Origin: Nematostella vectensis
Taxonomy: Eukaryota > Cnidaria > Anthozoa > Actiniaria > Edwardsiidae
Reading direction: 5' to 3'
DNA length: 64,000 bases
NCBI RefSeq assembly: GCF_932526225.1
Contig: NC_064037.1
Span: 1,922,001-1,986,000 of the forward strand
The first letter of the stretch is position 1, and each line of letters starts with the position of its first letter. Shown piece after piece: positions 31,754-44,032 of the stretch. The notes under the pieces are model-generated. The model was not told the origin of the DNA. It did not search any database and saw only the letters and a list, made by a program, of their open reading frames with translations. The position numbers and the translations under genes are program-made.

Positions 31754-34700
31754 CTCAAATAAAGTGTTTTAGAACAGATTGTTAGGGGAATATGTCGCCT
31801 AGCGTCGTCGAGACTTTGGCGGAAAATGCTTTCATCAGCTCGATACCTTTGTTCTGCAGCAAAGCAAGCAGCTGATCTCGATTGATTTGGAATCCCTCGT
31901 CCGAAGGCTCTCCGAGATGATTGAAGGCATCGTGGAGCTCCATCGGTGACAGCCCGAACGCTGGCCGGTGATTCACGTAAACTGAAAAACAGAAGATTTT
32001 GTCGATAATAGATTCTCTTGAATTCTGACTTGAACCTAAGCTGATTTGCACGCGCCGATTTCGTGTAATCGGTGCAAGTCCCCATCTAAAAATCTGACGA
32101 AAATCAACAGACGTTTCATGCTGGACCCGATATTTCTGTTCACAGATAGCAGCCGGTTAATCGGTATGCCAAAACTGCCTTAAAACCAACCCGACCCTAA
32201 AACAACTACAGTATCCACACTAAGAGGGGTCTAAAGTAAATAACTCCATACCAAAAAATCACACAAGTTTTTAATAAAGCACATCTTGGAGTTTCTGAGT
32301 TCAGCAAAAGTTTTACTAAACAAAAGTTTTAGTAATTTCAATCCTACTACGATACTCACGTTTAATAAAGTCACCAAGGTCGATATGAGTCACGTATTTG
32401 CCCGTCTCCACATAATTACTGAACTTCACCTCATTTATCATGTCTTCGATCTGAAATGCAATCCCATTAGTGTTTGGTCAGTTTTGGCCGTATCAGGTCA
32501 ACGAGAAGTATCTATTACATTGATCTTTGATCTGAAATCTCACCAGAAAACGATGGTTCGCCAGATGTAGGGAGCTTGACTGAGGGGGTTAATGGGAAAA
32601 AGAGGGGTAGGGTTGGGATTGACAGGAAAGGTCCCGGATGCTTACCTCCTGCTCTGAGGGATAGAAGCCAAGGGCGCGCATGATGTAGGGCACTTGATTT
32701 AAGGGGACCTTGACAGAAGTCTTGCGCGTATCAGTGGTATCCACACCCTGACTATAAAACAACAAACACATACCAACATGACGTGATATTCCTAGATCTT
32801 TCTAATACAAAAACTATACACTAGGCTGCAGAGGTCGATCAAAACCCGACGTCGCGACGAACGAATGCCGATGGGAGGGCGAGCTTGGCCTGCAGTTTGA
32901 CCGCTAAGAGCGACATACAGTAATCCTTGCGCCTCAAGGGAGTACACAACCCTGTAGGATTCCACTGTTTTTGTCCTTCGGTCAATACCGTATCTCATAA
33001 CTTCTGCAGAAAAGATTTCCTTCCAATGGACCGTTCTACAGATGACGGGGGCTCCGAAAGCGAGTCTCCGGCCGGAATTTGTTCACAACAAGGAAGTTGT
33101 AAACATACCCTGGTTCCAGAGCCTCGAACGTCTCTCTATTTAGTGGACAGAGGGCTTGCGAGGTCGCTCTGGAACCAGGGTATTGAAAACATAGACATAC
33201 TCCGACTTGTACTTCGGGCGCTAAAACCACAGGACCCCCATTATCTCACATCCTTGATAATCCAGTCCTGATCATCTACGTGTTCATCTGTCACGCGATT
33301 CTTTCACTTACTCTCTGATCTGTGCATAGTAGAAGTAGTCCTCGAGCTCGGCAAAAAGCTCCCCGTCCCTTCCCCCCTCAAGGAGACCATAGAACGGGAC
33401 GAGGTCTTCTCCACCAAGTCTTGCAGCGGCTTCCAAGGCACTAAGAATAGAAGATAAGACATTCTGTCTTAGCGGGGGTGTGTTTTCTAAGTACTGAGGG
33501 GAAACGTGTGTATTTTGTTTGGTGGTCGTACAAGAGGGTAGTTAGCTTAGTAAAGGATTATTAGCCCATGTTATGAAAATTATGGGTATTCGTTTTTGAC
33601 CTGCCCATGCTATTAGGGTATGTTTGACTTACTCGAGGTTGACCTGCCCTTTGTTATTAGGGTATGTTTGACTTACTCGAGGTTGACCTGCCCTTTGTTA
33701 TTAGGGTATGTTTTGACTTACTCGAGGTTGACCTGCCCTTTGTTATTAGGGTATGTTTGACTTACTGGAGGTTGACCTGCCCTTTGTTATTAGGGTATGT
33801 TTGACTTACTCGAGGTTGACCTGCCCTTTGTTATTAGGGTATGTTTGACTTACTCGGGGTTGACCTGCCCTTTGTTATTAGGGTATGTTTGACTTACTCA
33901 AGGATGACCTGCCCTTGTTATTAGGGTATGTTTGACTTACTCGAGGTTGACCTGCCCATGTTATGGCGGGTATGTTTGACTTACTCGAGGTTGACCTGCC
34001 CTTTGTTATTAGGTTATGTTTGACTTACTCGAGGTTGACCTGCCCTTTGTTATTAGGGTATGTTTGACTTACTCAAGGTTGACCTGCCCTTTGTTATTAG
34101 GGTATGTTTGACTTACTCGAGGTTGACCTGCCCTTTGTTATTAGGGTATGTTTGACTTACTCGAGGTTGACCTGCCCTTTGTTATTAGGGTATGTTTGAC
34201 TTACTCGAGGTTGACCTGCCCTTTGTTATGGCGGGTATGTTTGACTTACTCGAGGTTGACCTGCCCTTTGTTATTAGGGTATGTTTGACTTACTCGAGGT
34301 TGACCTGCTCTTTGTTATTAAGGTATGTTTAACTTACTCGAGGTTGACCTGCCCTTTGTTATTGAGGTATGTTTAACTTACTCGAGGTTGACCTGCCCTT
34401 TGTTATTAGGGTATATTTGACTTACTCGAGGTTGACCTGCTCTTTGTTATTAGGGTATGTTTGACTTACTCGAGGTTGACCTGCCCTTTGTTATTAGGGT
34501 ATGTTTGACTTACTCGAGGTTGACCTGCCCTTTGTTATTAGGGTATGTTTGACTTACTCGAGGTTGACCTGCCACATCAGCACAGAACAGTCTTGTCCTC
34601 CTGCTGTGAAGATGTACTTGCCATCAAACGAACAAGCAAGATTGGTCACCTGGGAAACAAAGACCACACAATTTTCATCAATTTTAATTTTCCGAAAGAA

Positions 34701-37700
34701 CAACTACATCAAGTCAAATCTGTGAAGCTATCACAACATAAATCGGGGTCTCAGGGCTGTCCTCATTTTGCTTATAATGTCTCTTACATCAGAGTAAAAT
34801 AAAAGAAATAAATGCACACGAGTGGCAAGCACGTAAATGTCACCCAATAATTGCTAACATTATCTGGGTGCACGTAAATGTCACCCAATAGTTGCTTACA
34901 TTATCTGGGTGCGCGATGAGCGACATCGTCTTGTGCGGGTTACCATCAAGTGGTAAGATCTGAAGTCCCACCTACAGACAGGGAAACACAAGTGTTATCA
35001 TACTTAAACATAAACCTGTTGGACATCCTAGCCTGGATGTGATTCACTCATGTTTTCACACAAAGATTTAGCAAAGTCAAGTAATGGGGTGGCTTGTCCA
35101 CTGTAATGTAAGTCATGTAGCGAGTCACATCCTAGCATAGCGTGACAAGAGATTACATTACCTTGTCCATGGTAATGTTTGTCATGTAGCGAGTCACATC
35201 CTAGCATAGCGTGACAAGAGATTACATTACCTTGTCCATGGTAATGTTTGTCATGTAGTGAGTCACATCCTAGCATAGCGTGACAAGAGATTACATTACC
35301 TTGTCCATGGTAATGTTTGTCATGTAGCGAGTCACATCCTAGCATAGCGTGACAAGAGATTACATTACCTTGTCCATGGTAATGTTTGTCATGTAGTGAG
35401 TCACATCCTAGCATAGCGTGAAAAGAGATTACATTACCTTGTCCCTGGTAATATATATCATGTAGCGAGTCACATCCTAGCAGAGCGTGAAAAGAGATTA
35501 CATTACCTTGTCCATTGTAACATAAGTCATGTGGCGAGTCACATCCTATCATAGCGTGAAAAGAGATTACATTACCTTGTCCATAGTAATATATATCATG
35601 TAGCGAGTCACATCCTAGCAGAGCGTGAAAAGAGATTACATTACCTTGTCCATGGTAATGTAAGTCATGTGGTGAGTCACATCCTAGCATAGCGTCACAA
35701 GAGATTACATTACCTTATGGTAATATATATTATGTAGCGAGTCACATACTATCATACCGTGACAAGAGATTACGTTACCGTGTCCATGGTAATGTATGTC
35801 ATGTAGCGAGTCACATCCTAACATAGCATGACAAGAGATTACGTTACCGTGTCCATGGTAATGTAAGTCATGTGGCGAGTCACATCCTATCATAGCGTGA
35901 CAAGAGATTACGTTACCTTGTCCATGGTAAAGTATGTCATGTAGTGAGTCACATCCTAACATAGCATGACAAGAGATTACATTACCTTCTCAATTGTAAT
36001 GTATGTGATTAAGTGTGTCACGCTACAACATAGTCATGTAGCGTGTCACACTACATCAAATCGTGACAAGAGATTGTGTTACCTTGTCCATGGTAATGTA
36101 TGTCATGTAGCGAGTCTCTCTGTCATCATAGGCAGGCAGCACGACGACCCTGGATGGAAATAACACGAGTGAGACTGGAATCACTAAAAACATGTAATAA
36201 ATAAGAATAGTAAAACAATGAGTATTCACGTTATCTTGTACCAAAACGGAACAAATAAAGAACTGGCAAAACAAGGATTCAATTTTTAGTGGGGAGAGAA
36301 CTTACTTTTTTAGTGGTGTTCCGTAAGTTGGGCCCAGAAGTGTCCTACGGCACATCTTGGTAGTGGAATTGATCAACTTCATTTTGAACTGCGAAATTAA
36401 ATGACTCTATCAGTCTACATTCTTTAACCACAATAAAAATGAACCTAGGTTTTGATAAGTTAGCCTAAATAGGTTGTCATATATGATTTAGTGAAAAGTC
36501 TTATTTAATCAAGAAAAGAAGACCAAATACATTTAAAAAACATGCTCGTGTTGTTTAAATCAACACCAAAAGGTGGAGTCATCAGTATACCTGATCGTTG
36601 GCGATTACTAGAAAGTTCTCCTTGACAATTGGTGGGTACCACGCAAGGCATTGTGGGACAGCGCTCTGCTCAATGCGGTCTGACCCCAATAGTCTTACGT
36701 CATCCGTAGTACTAGATTCCAGGTCATACTCTACTAGAACACGGTCATGGCCCACAGATAGAAGCCTGGGTACAGTGCTGTCCAACGCAACGCCAAACGA
36801 AATATCTAAGGTTTCAAAAGAGTGACGTGTTTAGATTTCAAAAGTCCTGAGCTGGCTCAATCTGGATCAAAGGTTCTAGAATCTCAGTGATTCCATTCCC
36901 ATGTTCAATCTTACCTGCGATAGATTTGTAGTGAGCCCTCTGTTTACCAACATACACCCACGGTTTGACATCATCATCAGGCTGGAACTTGAAGATCGTC
37001 ACGCAACGATCAAGGTCCTGAAGAAACACAGAAACGTATTTGTGGAGGCACACGTGAGGAATCAACGAGGAGAACATTTGAATTAAGTGTATGGTGTTGG
37101 AGGTAAAAATTATAACAAAAAACAAGATGCAAGCGAAAGAGTGAGTTAACACAAGTAAGAATCGGTCGAAGGCAAGCGCACGTTGAAGAACATCTAGCAG
37201 TTGCATTCTATTTAACTTAGAATCTGATAATTATGTGTGATGTGCTTGCGAGTGCAATACACTTGCTAGTGAAACCAGGCTTTTACATGTAAACATATGA
37301 CGTTCCTGGATTATTTCACACAAAAAACAGGTTACATGACATCAATATATATTGCATCCACTTACAGCTGAAGCAATGTACTTGGAGTCGTGGGAAAACT
37401 TGATGTGTGTCACGCAATCATGGCAATGATTAAAGACAGCAACTCCGTCATCACAGCCCTCGTCACGCAACGTGATGGCATCTAGTACACGCACACTACC
37501 GTCCGTGAAACCAAGAGCTGTGAAAAAGTTCGTAATAATCTCAGCATCTGCTGACTGCCCATTGTGAGTTAACTAATAAATAATATAAACCCTCTAGTTG
37601 GCTTTAGTTTTATTTGGCTTCAAGAAAGGCCATACTGTAGTCGTCAGTACAACTGTGAAGTTCTTACTCACCTATCAGGTCCCCAGGGGGGCTGAAAGCA

Positions 37701-40700
37701 ATACACTGGATCATCAACTGGCGTCGGTCAAACTGCCGGCTGTTCACTAGTGTCCTAGACAAGAATTAAATTATGAAGGCTTAATGACAAACTCTTGTGG
37801 GCTCCTCCTAATGGTCCGGGGAAATCCTTTTTGTGGCCCAAAAAAGAAAAATGCTGGATGCATGCCTCAGGGAGTAGCCATTTTGACAGGAGTTACTTTC
37901 AGTCATTGATCCGTTTTAGATCTTAATTAAGAGTTATTAAGAGGTGTATGATTAGCTGTGGCCTGAATCTGACTCTGGCGACATAGAAAAGCATCTCACA
38001 CGCGTTCTATTGATTACAAACACTGGATCTTACAGGTTTTGCGCCAGTGTAGCTCCAAGTTGCAAGGAGTAAGCTTACTTGTTCTGATAGTCCCACACTT
38101 GAAGGAGTCCTGAGTAGCTTCCAATGCATAGTTGATGGCTGAGGAAAAACAAGGGAAATGATCATTCTCAAAGTTGGCCAATAGCCAGAGGGTTAAGAAG
38201 AATCATCCTACTTGGGGGGGAGGTCTGCCCAAATGAAGGAAAATTAAGACCCACCCCCCAAATAAGGGAAAAATCCAATGTATTGGCCTGCAAGAGAAGT
38301 TACTCTGTGGGCGCAGCAGACAAAAGAAGGCTCCATACTTTTTCCATAATCTCAAACCTGCATAATTTGGTTACTTATTAATGATAGAAGTTTTTCCATG
38401 TTATGCAAAAAAAAACTGTCACGCTGCAGTTGGGTGTAAGTGGTCATGCTCAAATAATAGTTAACTTTAATGCAGGAGAACATACTCTGTTGGGTGACAA
38501 GCGATGGCATTCACAGTACTATCATGTTCCTGCCTCAAAAACTAGAAAAAAATACAAAGGGATCGTTAAACAATATAAGTCACAGAATCAGAGATTCAGT
38601 ACAGCAGTGAAACAGTAGAGATGTCTCAAACTCTTCCCATACCTCCCCATAACAAACATGCACAGGGTAACAACCAAGATGTCATCACTCTTCCTATACC
38701 TCCCCATAACTAACATGCACAGGGTAACCACCCAGATGTCACCAGACTCTTCCCATACCTCCTCATAACTAAAAAGCACAGGGTAACCACTCAGATGTCA
38801 TCACTCTTCCCATACCTCCCCATAACTAACATGCACAGGGTAACAACCCAGATGTCACCAGACTCTTCCCATACCTCCCCATAACTAACATGCACAGGGT
38901 AACCACCCAAATGTCACCACCCTTCCCATACCTCCCCATGACTAACATGCACAGGGTAACCACCCAGATGTCACCAGACTTTTCCCATACCTCCGCATAA
39001 CTAACATGCACAGGGTAACCACCAAGATGTCACCAGACTTTTCCCATACCTCCCCATAGCTAACATGCACAGGGTAACCACCAAGATGTCACCACCCTTC
39101 CCATACCTCCCCATAACTAACATGCACAGGGTAACCACCAAGACATCACCACTCTTTCCATACCTCCCCATGACTAACATGCACAGGGTAACCACCAAGA
39201 TGTCACCACTCTTCCTCCCTAAAACTACAGTAACAAGCAAAGGAAAAGGAACCTACCTGGAAATTGTTGGACGTTGGTGAGAAATAGCCGACATTGGCAG
39301 TGAATGTACTGACGGTGAAGTCATTTACAATAAAGGGTGTAGCATCTAGGGTGGAGCTTGCAGGGAATTGCGGCTTCCTACTTGACCTGGGTAAGAGGAA
39401 ACAAAGGGGTATAATCAGGTGACATTAAATATGGCGTCTCAATATGATGTACACAAAAGAATATTTACTGTTTCTATGACATTTTTTTGCTCATAAGACT
39501 ATTAGGTAGGGTCCAAGGAGGTTGGTACCTCCCTGGTCTAGGTGGGGTCCAAGGGTGTGGTCACCTCCCTGGTCTAGGTAGGGTCCTAGTGTGTGGTCAC
39601 CTCCCTGGTCTAGGTAGGGTTCTAGTGTGTGGTCACCTCCCTGGTCTAGGTGGGGTCCAAGGGTTTGGTCACCTCCTGGTCTAGGTAGGGTCCAAGGGTG
39701 TGGTCACCTCCCTGGTCTAGGTGTGGTCCAAGGGTGTGGTCACCTCCCTGGTCTAGGTGGAGTCCAAGGGTGTGGTCACCTCCCTAGTCTAGTTGGGGTC
39801 CAAGGGTGTGGTCACCTTCCTGGTCTAGGTGGGGTCCAAGGGTGTGGTCACTTTCCTTGGTTACTGAATTGTATAGGAAACGTAAAGAAGCTAAATACAA
39901 ATGTATCTCATGCCATGTTCTATGTATATAGATGTTCACCACTTCAGGGTTGACTTCCCCTTTTCACAAGTTTCCTTGATCTGTCGCTACATACGCTGTT
40001 GGGTTGATACAATTCTTTTGTTTTGCAAAATCTCCAGATAATGGCATGGCTTATGTCACGGCTTAATATCCTGGGCTATGAATCGAAACTACATTATACC
40101 ATCTGAAATACTGATGTGTTAACTCAATGTTTAAATATGTGTTTTCTAACATCCTTACTCTGAGGGAGGTACTTTTGGAGTGTAGGAAAATGAAACAGAG
40201 TTGATGGGACCAGCTTCAAAATGTTTGTACCTGAAAGATAAAAGGCAACATTTTGATGACACTTAATGACACCTATTTCCCTTATTCAGTCTATTTATCT
40301 TTTTGTCCAAGCTCTACTCACCAGTTTGACAGCCTCAGCTGTTGGTCCAGGAAGCGAACATGTCCAGCCATATCACCAGTCACAATGTACCTAAGACAGG
40401 TAATATGTTTAGAGTTGAAATCTGACAACAATTGTTACAACAGATAGCAAAATGATGGTGATACAAGGAGGGTAAATACCAGAGCAGAACTTCATTAGAG
40501 AAATGATGCCCCTTCCCCCCTAATGATATTATGCCCCCAAGTTTAATACCAAGAAGGGGGCAAGGGTCATGGCAGCTTGCCATATACATAACCCCATGCT
40601 TGTCCTGTTACTCACTTCTCTGCTGTCGTAAGCACAGTCAGGGCCTTGTCCTGAAGCTTTACTATCTTAAATGCCTTCCTGTTGCAGGGTAAACCCTTCC

Positions 40701-43700
40701 CAGCATGCTCCCAAACAACTATGTTACCACAGCTCGTAGCAGTAAGCGCACGGGTGCAATTATCCTGGAATACAGACTGGCTGTATTGTCCAACACTTCT
40801 GTTAAAATCCTGGGAGGTAAAAAAGAAATACAGGGCTTCTGGAATTACGCAGAAAAAAACTCTAAATTACGCACTAAATTACGCGGGATCTTGCAATACA
40901 TTTTTCTTTAAAAATCAAAATTTTGCTGGATTCTTTACTGAATTACGCACTAAATTACACGGAATATCAACTGTTACGCCCAAACTACATTTTGTACCGA
41001 AGGAAAGCACGAAATAACTTGAAAAGGTGATTTTTTTGCGTGAAAATATCTTAGGCAAGTTTTCATTGGCTCCTAGCTACCAGCCTATAAAAAAGGTATT
41101 TTATTATTAGTCCTAGGCCTTCGCGGTTGAGCAAAGAATGCCTAGTCATTTTATTTGTATCTCTCTAGAATATCTCTCTTTTTTTACGAGAAATAGAGGT
41201 AAGAACCCATCAGCTGTGCAATTAAATGTTTTGTCTTTCAAAATTTAGCCAAATTATGCGGGATTACGTGGAAATTTGCGGATTACGCGGATTACGCGGA
41301 AAAAGCCAAATTACGCGCTTCCGCACAAGCGCGTAATTCCAGGAGCCCTGGAAATAGCATATTTATACTGTAGCCTTGTTCAAAGATGAATTTGAAACTT
41401 GAATTAGAATAAAGACAAATGTATTCACCCAGTAACATTTGTTGTACAGTTCTTGTGGGTTACATACCTTGTCCGTGAGGGGAGGAGCAACAAACTCTAG
41501 TGAACCTTCAACCTGAAATAATAAAAGACAACAACAAAAGTTCAAGTCATTTCCTATCTATTCTACCAAAGGGGTTAGGAAGCAATGCACCTGACTATGC
41601 AGCTCAGCTAACCAAGTGTTGCATGATCGGCAACAGAGTATAGCTTCATGTAGGACGTATTGGTAGGAGGTGGTGTACTGGGGGAACATGCAATATTGGG
41701 CACCCCCAATAATTAAATAACTTATAAAGAAATGGTTAGTAGGGCGCGGCAGTGCCTCTAATTTTTTTATTAATGTTTCTGTACCATGCCCCAATAGTTT
41801 GACTGCTATTACAGTTCTGTATATAATCCTGCCAATGTCATTTGATATCTGTATAATCAACTAGAAATACAGGCTTGAAAGTGACATACCAGAGAATAGA
41901 AGACTACTTGAGAGGTACTGTTGCTGACCAGCTGTGATGTATCATCAGCATTAAAGGTAATAAATGTCTGAAATATGCACAATAATAATAATAATAATAA
42001 TAATGCTCGTTTATTTCAACCGTTTGCAGTTCTTTTACAACTGAATTACCGGTAGGGTCAGCTAACTACAAAATACATTACACCATACATAATTCATAAT
42101 AACATTAAATCCCCAGCATATTGCGCTGAGACGAATTTGGAAAAACGGTCCGTGCGACCCGGAACCACACTATGTGAGCGCTTAGATCTTAGGGAGTATG
42201 GCGAGTTGGAGGATATAAGTCTGACTCGCCATACTCCCTAAGATCTAAGCGCTCACAAAAAGGAAGTCAAGATGAGTATGAGCACTAAGAGCAGGATTTT
42301 GGTTGTAAAACATGTTTATACATTCGAGTTAAAGTTGGGATAAGAAGAACGAGGTCTGAAGTCTCACATAACACAAAAATCAGTGTATGTTTTCTTTGAC
42401 AAAGCCAAGTACTGTATTTAATTTTATGCAACCAAAAGATTAGCATAATACAGTAACTAAAGCCTAGGGCAAACACTATCAACTTTGCTGATAGTATTCC
42501 TGGTGCACTTTGCTTTGGGTAACAATAAGACAAAGAAAATGTGGAAATATGTGACAAAATGATCACCTGCATTCCATAATCACCGTCAAGTGTCGTAGAA
42601 CACATGGGTGTATCCCCATCAACAGTCCAATCCCACACTAAGACCGTCTGCAGCACAAAACAAAGACATGGAACAATTAGTCAAGAATGCTGTTATAACT
42701 AATAATGATCATCATTATTACAAAAATCAACGGATTAACCTCCAGTCATGTGTCTTATTGTTACCGCTGGATGTTTACCTTCATTGTAATATGTTGTTGT
42801 CGAAAATACATAGGAGCTGTATTTTACTCAAGGCTTTTTCTCACCTGGGGTAAGGTATTACTGATTGTAGCAATATACTTTGCATCAGGAGACATGGCAA
42901 TGGCAGCACATCCATCAGGGTGAGGATCAAACATTGTCTGCACAGGGATCCTACATTTAAAGAAGAGACATTATTGAACAATCTGATAGGAATTAACTAT
43001 CACAAAGAATAAAAGAATAGTACCCGGTGAATGAGTCCCAGACAATGACCATGTTGTTACTGCCTTTGTCAGCAGTGGCTATCCAACGTCTGTCTTCACT
43101 AACACATGTGCATGAAATGGCATTGCTCTGAAAAAAATAACATACCATCTTAACTTAAAATCATCACAAAAAAACTCTTTGGACATAGGGTTAACATTAT
43201 GTTTTATACAAAATACAAAAAAAAAACATTTATAACTTACCAGCTGTTAACATGTACACCACAATCAGGCAAAATTTTAAAATAGCAAGTAACTTAAGTA
43301 ATTACTTACGTGCCCTTGTAAAAGTTGCTGTTTATTCTCCTCAAAATTAAACAGTACTCCAGCATGTGCATTGACAAAGAACACCATCTAAAACAACGGA
43401 CATAGAATTTAACAATTTACCTTGCAAACAAATTGGTGCAAAGATTTGATAAATGTTGGATCATGTTTCCTTTGGTAAAAAGGAAACATGATCTTTACGA
43501 AACCATCTTTACACCAACAACCGTTTTAGAAGTAAAACAGCAGTCACTCATAATGACTTACCTTTCGCTTCCCATCAGACAAGTTATGTGCAGGTACTTG
43601 CCTATTTATACCATATGCCCAACAGATATTCTGGATAGAACAAAAGCAAAGTGAAATCTTTCGATCTAACAGGAACAAACTCCGCTGTCGAGTGAAACTT

Positions 43701-43819
43701 ACCAACGCAGTTGTTTTGACAGAGCTGTCTTTTTCGACTTGTTCCACATTCAAATCATCTCTAGCGGTCGCGCTTGCAACACGAGACTGTGCCCCAGACC
43801 TTTCTTCGTTATCTTCCAT
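31215..43819 (-). CDS. CFAP251: Cilia- and flagella-associated protein 251 (WDR66), WD-repeat protein, 930 aa
   Basis: Twenty-seven exons join in frame with GT-AG introns (2793 nt): 43819-43703, 43630-43562, 43387-43310, 43127-43024, 42950-42845, 42647-42567, 41967-41890, 41512-41468, 40809-40616, 40390-40322, 40230-40159, 39386-39257, 38541-38486, 38138-38079, 37754-37672, 37517-37366, 37017-36915, 36805-36591, 36388-36306, 36149-36083, 34971-34900, 34649-34558, 33440-33312, 32751-32646, 32450-32360, 31981-31847, 31420-31215. WD-repeat blades carry signatures such as [16 protein letters not shown] and LLQVWDY. The C-terminal module ([37 protein letters not shown]) resembles the EF-hand-like tail of WDR66. 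The family is a component of the axonemal calmodulin/spoke-associated complex at radial spoke 3 and is needed for ciliary beating. I chose ATG 43819; the long Glu-rich N-terminus of the human protein is absent. Several introns hold minisatellites. Confidence 0.93.
31670..31752. repeat. (CAA)n microsatellite in CFAP251 intron 26
   Basis: Imperfect then perfect CAA repeats over about 80 bp, about 95 bp upstream in plus coordinates of exon 26. The minus-strand frame encodes an artefactual Val run. Confidence 0.9.
33105..33183. mobile_element. 79-bp foldback element with perfect 18-bp inverted ends
   Basis: The left end ATACCCTGGTTCCAGAGC and right end GCTCTGGAACCAGGGTAT are exact complements. 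The core CTCGAACGTCTCTCTATTTAG is the seed of the 36-bp minisatellite at 13926-14312. It sits in CFAP251 intron 23. Confidence 0.88.
33596..34575. repeat. 44-bp array built from CFAP251 exon 22 tail plus its splice donor, about 22 copies
   Basis: On the minus strand exon 22 ends GCAGGTCAACCTCGA and the donor is GTAAGT. The following intron repeats CAGGTCAACCTCGAGTAAGT followed by CAAACATACCCTAATAACAAAGGG. The first unit is the genuine exon-intron junction at 34558, and most copies keep an identical, consensus-quality donor. A few units have small changes (for example an extra T, or GGCGGG for AGGG). Confidence 0.95.
34830..34911. repeat. Two-copy 41-bp duplication of the CFAP251 exon 21 donor junction
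   Basis: Units 34830-34870 and 34871-34911 are 95 percent alike. The exon-proximal one contains the last bases of exon 21 (CACCCAGATAAT on the minus strand) and the donor GTAAGC. The second copy has the same exon tail but GTTAGC. Confidence 0.92.
35090..36115. repeat. 69-bp array built from CFAP251 exon 20 tail plus its splice donor, about 15 copies
   Basis: Exon 20 ends (minus strand) with ACTCGCTACATGACATACAT, then TACCATGGACAAG, and the donor GTAACA. The intron repeats that 33-base exon tail with GTAATG or GTAACG and about 35 bases of intron (AATCTCTTGTCACGCTATG core). Because 69 is 23 codons, the array gives long false ORFs on the minus strand. One unit near 35710 is shortened. Confidence 0.95.
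38625..39215. repeat. About 59-bp minisatellite in CFAP251 intron 12
   Basis: About ten units of CTCTTCCCATACCTCCCCAT followed by AACTAACATGCACAGGGTAA and CCACCCAGATGTCACCAGA. It is not obviously derived from a neighbouring exon. The short exon 13 (38486-38541) lies just beside it. Confidence 0.9.
39507..39855. repeat. 36-bp minisatellite in CFAP251 intron 11
   Basis: About ten copies of GGTCACCTCCCTGGTCTAGG followed by TGGGGTCCAAGGGTGT, starting some 120 bp upstream (plus coordinates beyond) of exon 12. Confidence 0.9.
40831..41350. mobile_element. 520-bp non-autonomous element with inverted ends in CFAP251 intron 8
   Basis: Left end CAGGGCTTCTGGAATTACGC and right end GCGTAATTCCAGGAGCCCTG are inverted copies with one mismatch. 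The interior is full of AATTACGC/GATTACGCGG words in both halves, as if built by nested duplications. No coding content. Confidence 0.85.
41980..42004. repeat. (AAT)n microsatellite
   Basis: Eight AAT units in CFAP251 intron 6. Confidence 0.85.
42173..42257. repeat. Perfect 33-bp inverted repeat (hairpin) in CFAP251 intron 6
   Basis: Arms 42173-42205 and 42225-42257 are exactly complementary (outer end TGTGAGCGCTTAGATC) with a 19-base loop. Such a perfect stem is either a very young foldback insertion or a structured RNA hairpin when transcribed with the intron. Confidence 0.85.
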
Positions 43820-44032
43820 TATTGTTGCACCGAGAAGTGTTTTAGATATCGACTTCAAGGGGAATGTTTTTCTATTATTTGTACCTGTCTTTGAGATTTT
43901 CGTTATGGCTGAAGTTGCCAAGGGATACTGAGCCCACGGTGTCTAACCGCTGTCTAGTTCTAGTCCTCCTCCTTGCTGTGGGTTGTCTGTGGTGTTTTGA
44001 CTGTGCAACAAAGCAAAAGTTCTATCGCAAAA
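43820..44032. promoter_or_regulatory. Divergent promoter region between CFAP251 and the MIF-family gene
   Basis: The two start codons face away from each other and are only 213 bp apart, so both transcripts must start here. I see no clear TATA box or other named motif. Confidence 0.6.

Noticed and set aside
35028-35962. 220-residue minus-strand repeat ORF
   Set aside because: It is the 69-bp junction array (23 codons per unit), read in a frame different from the exon.
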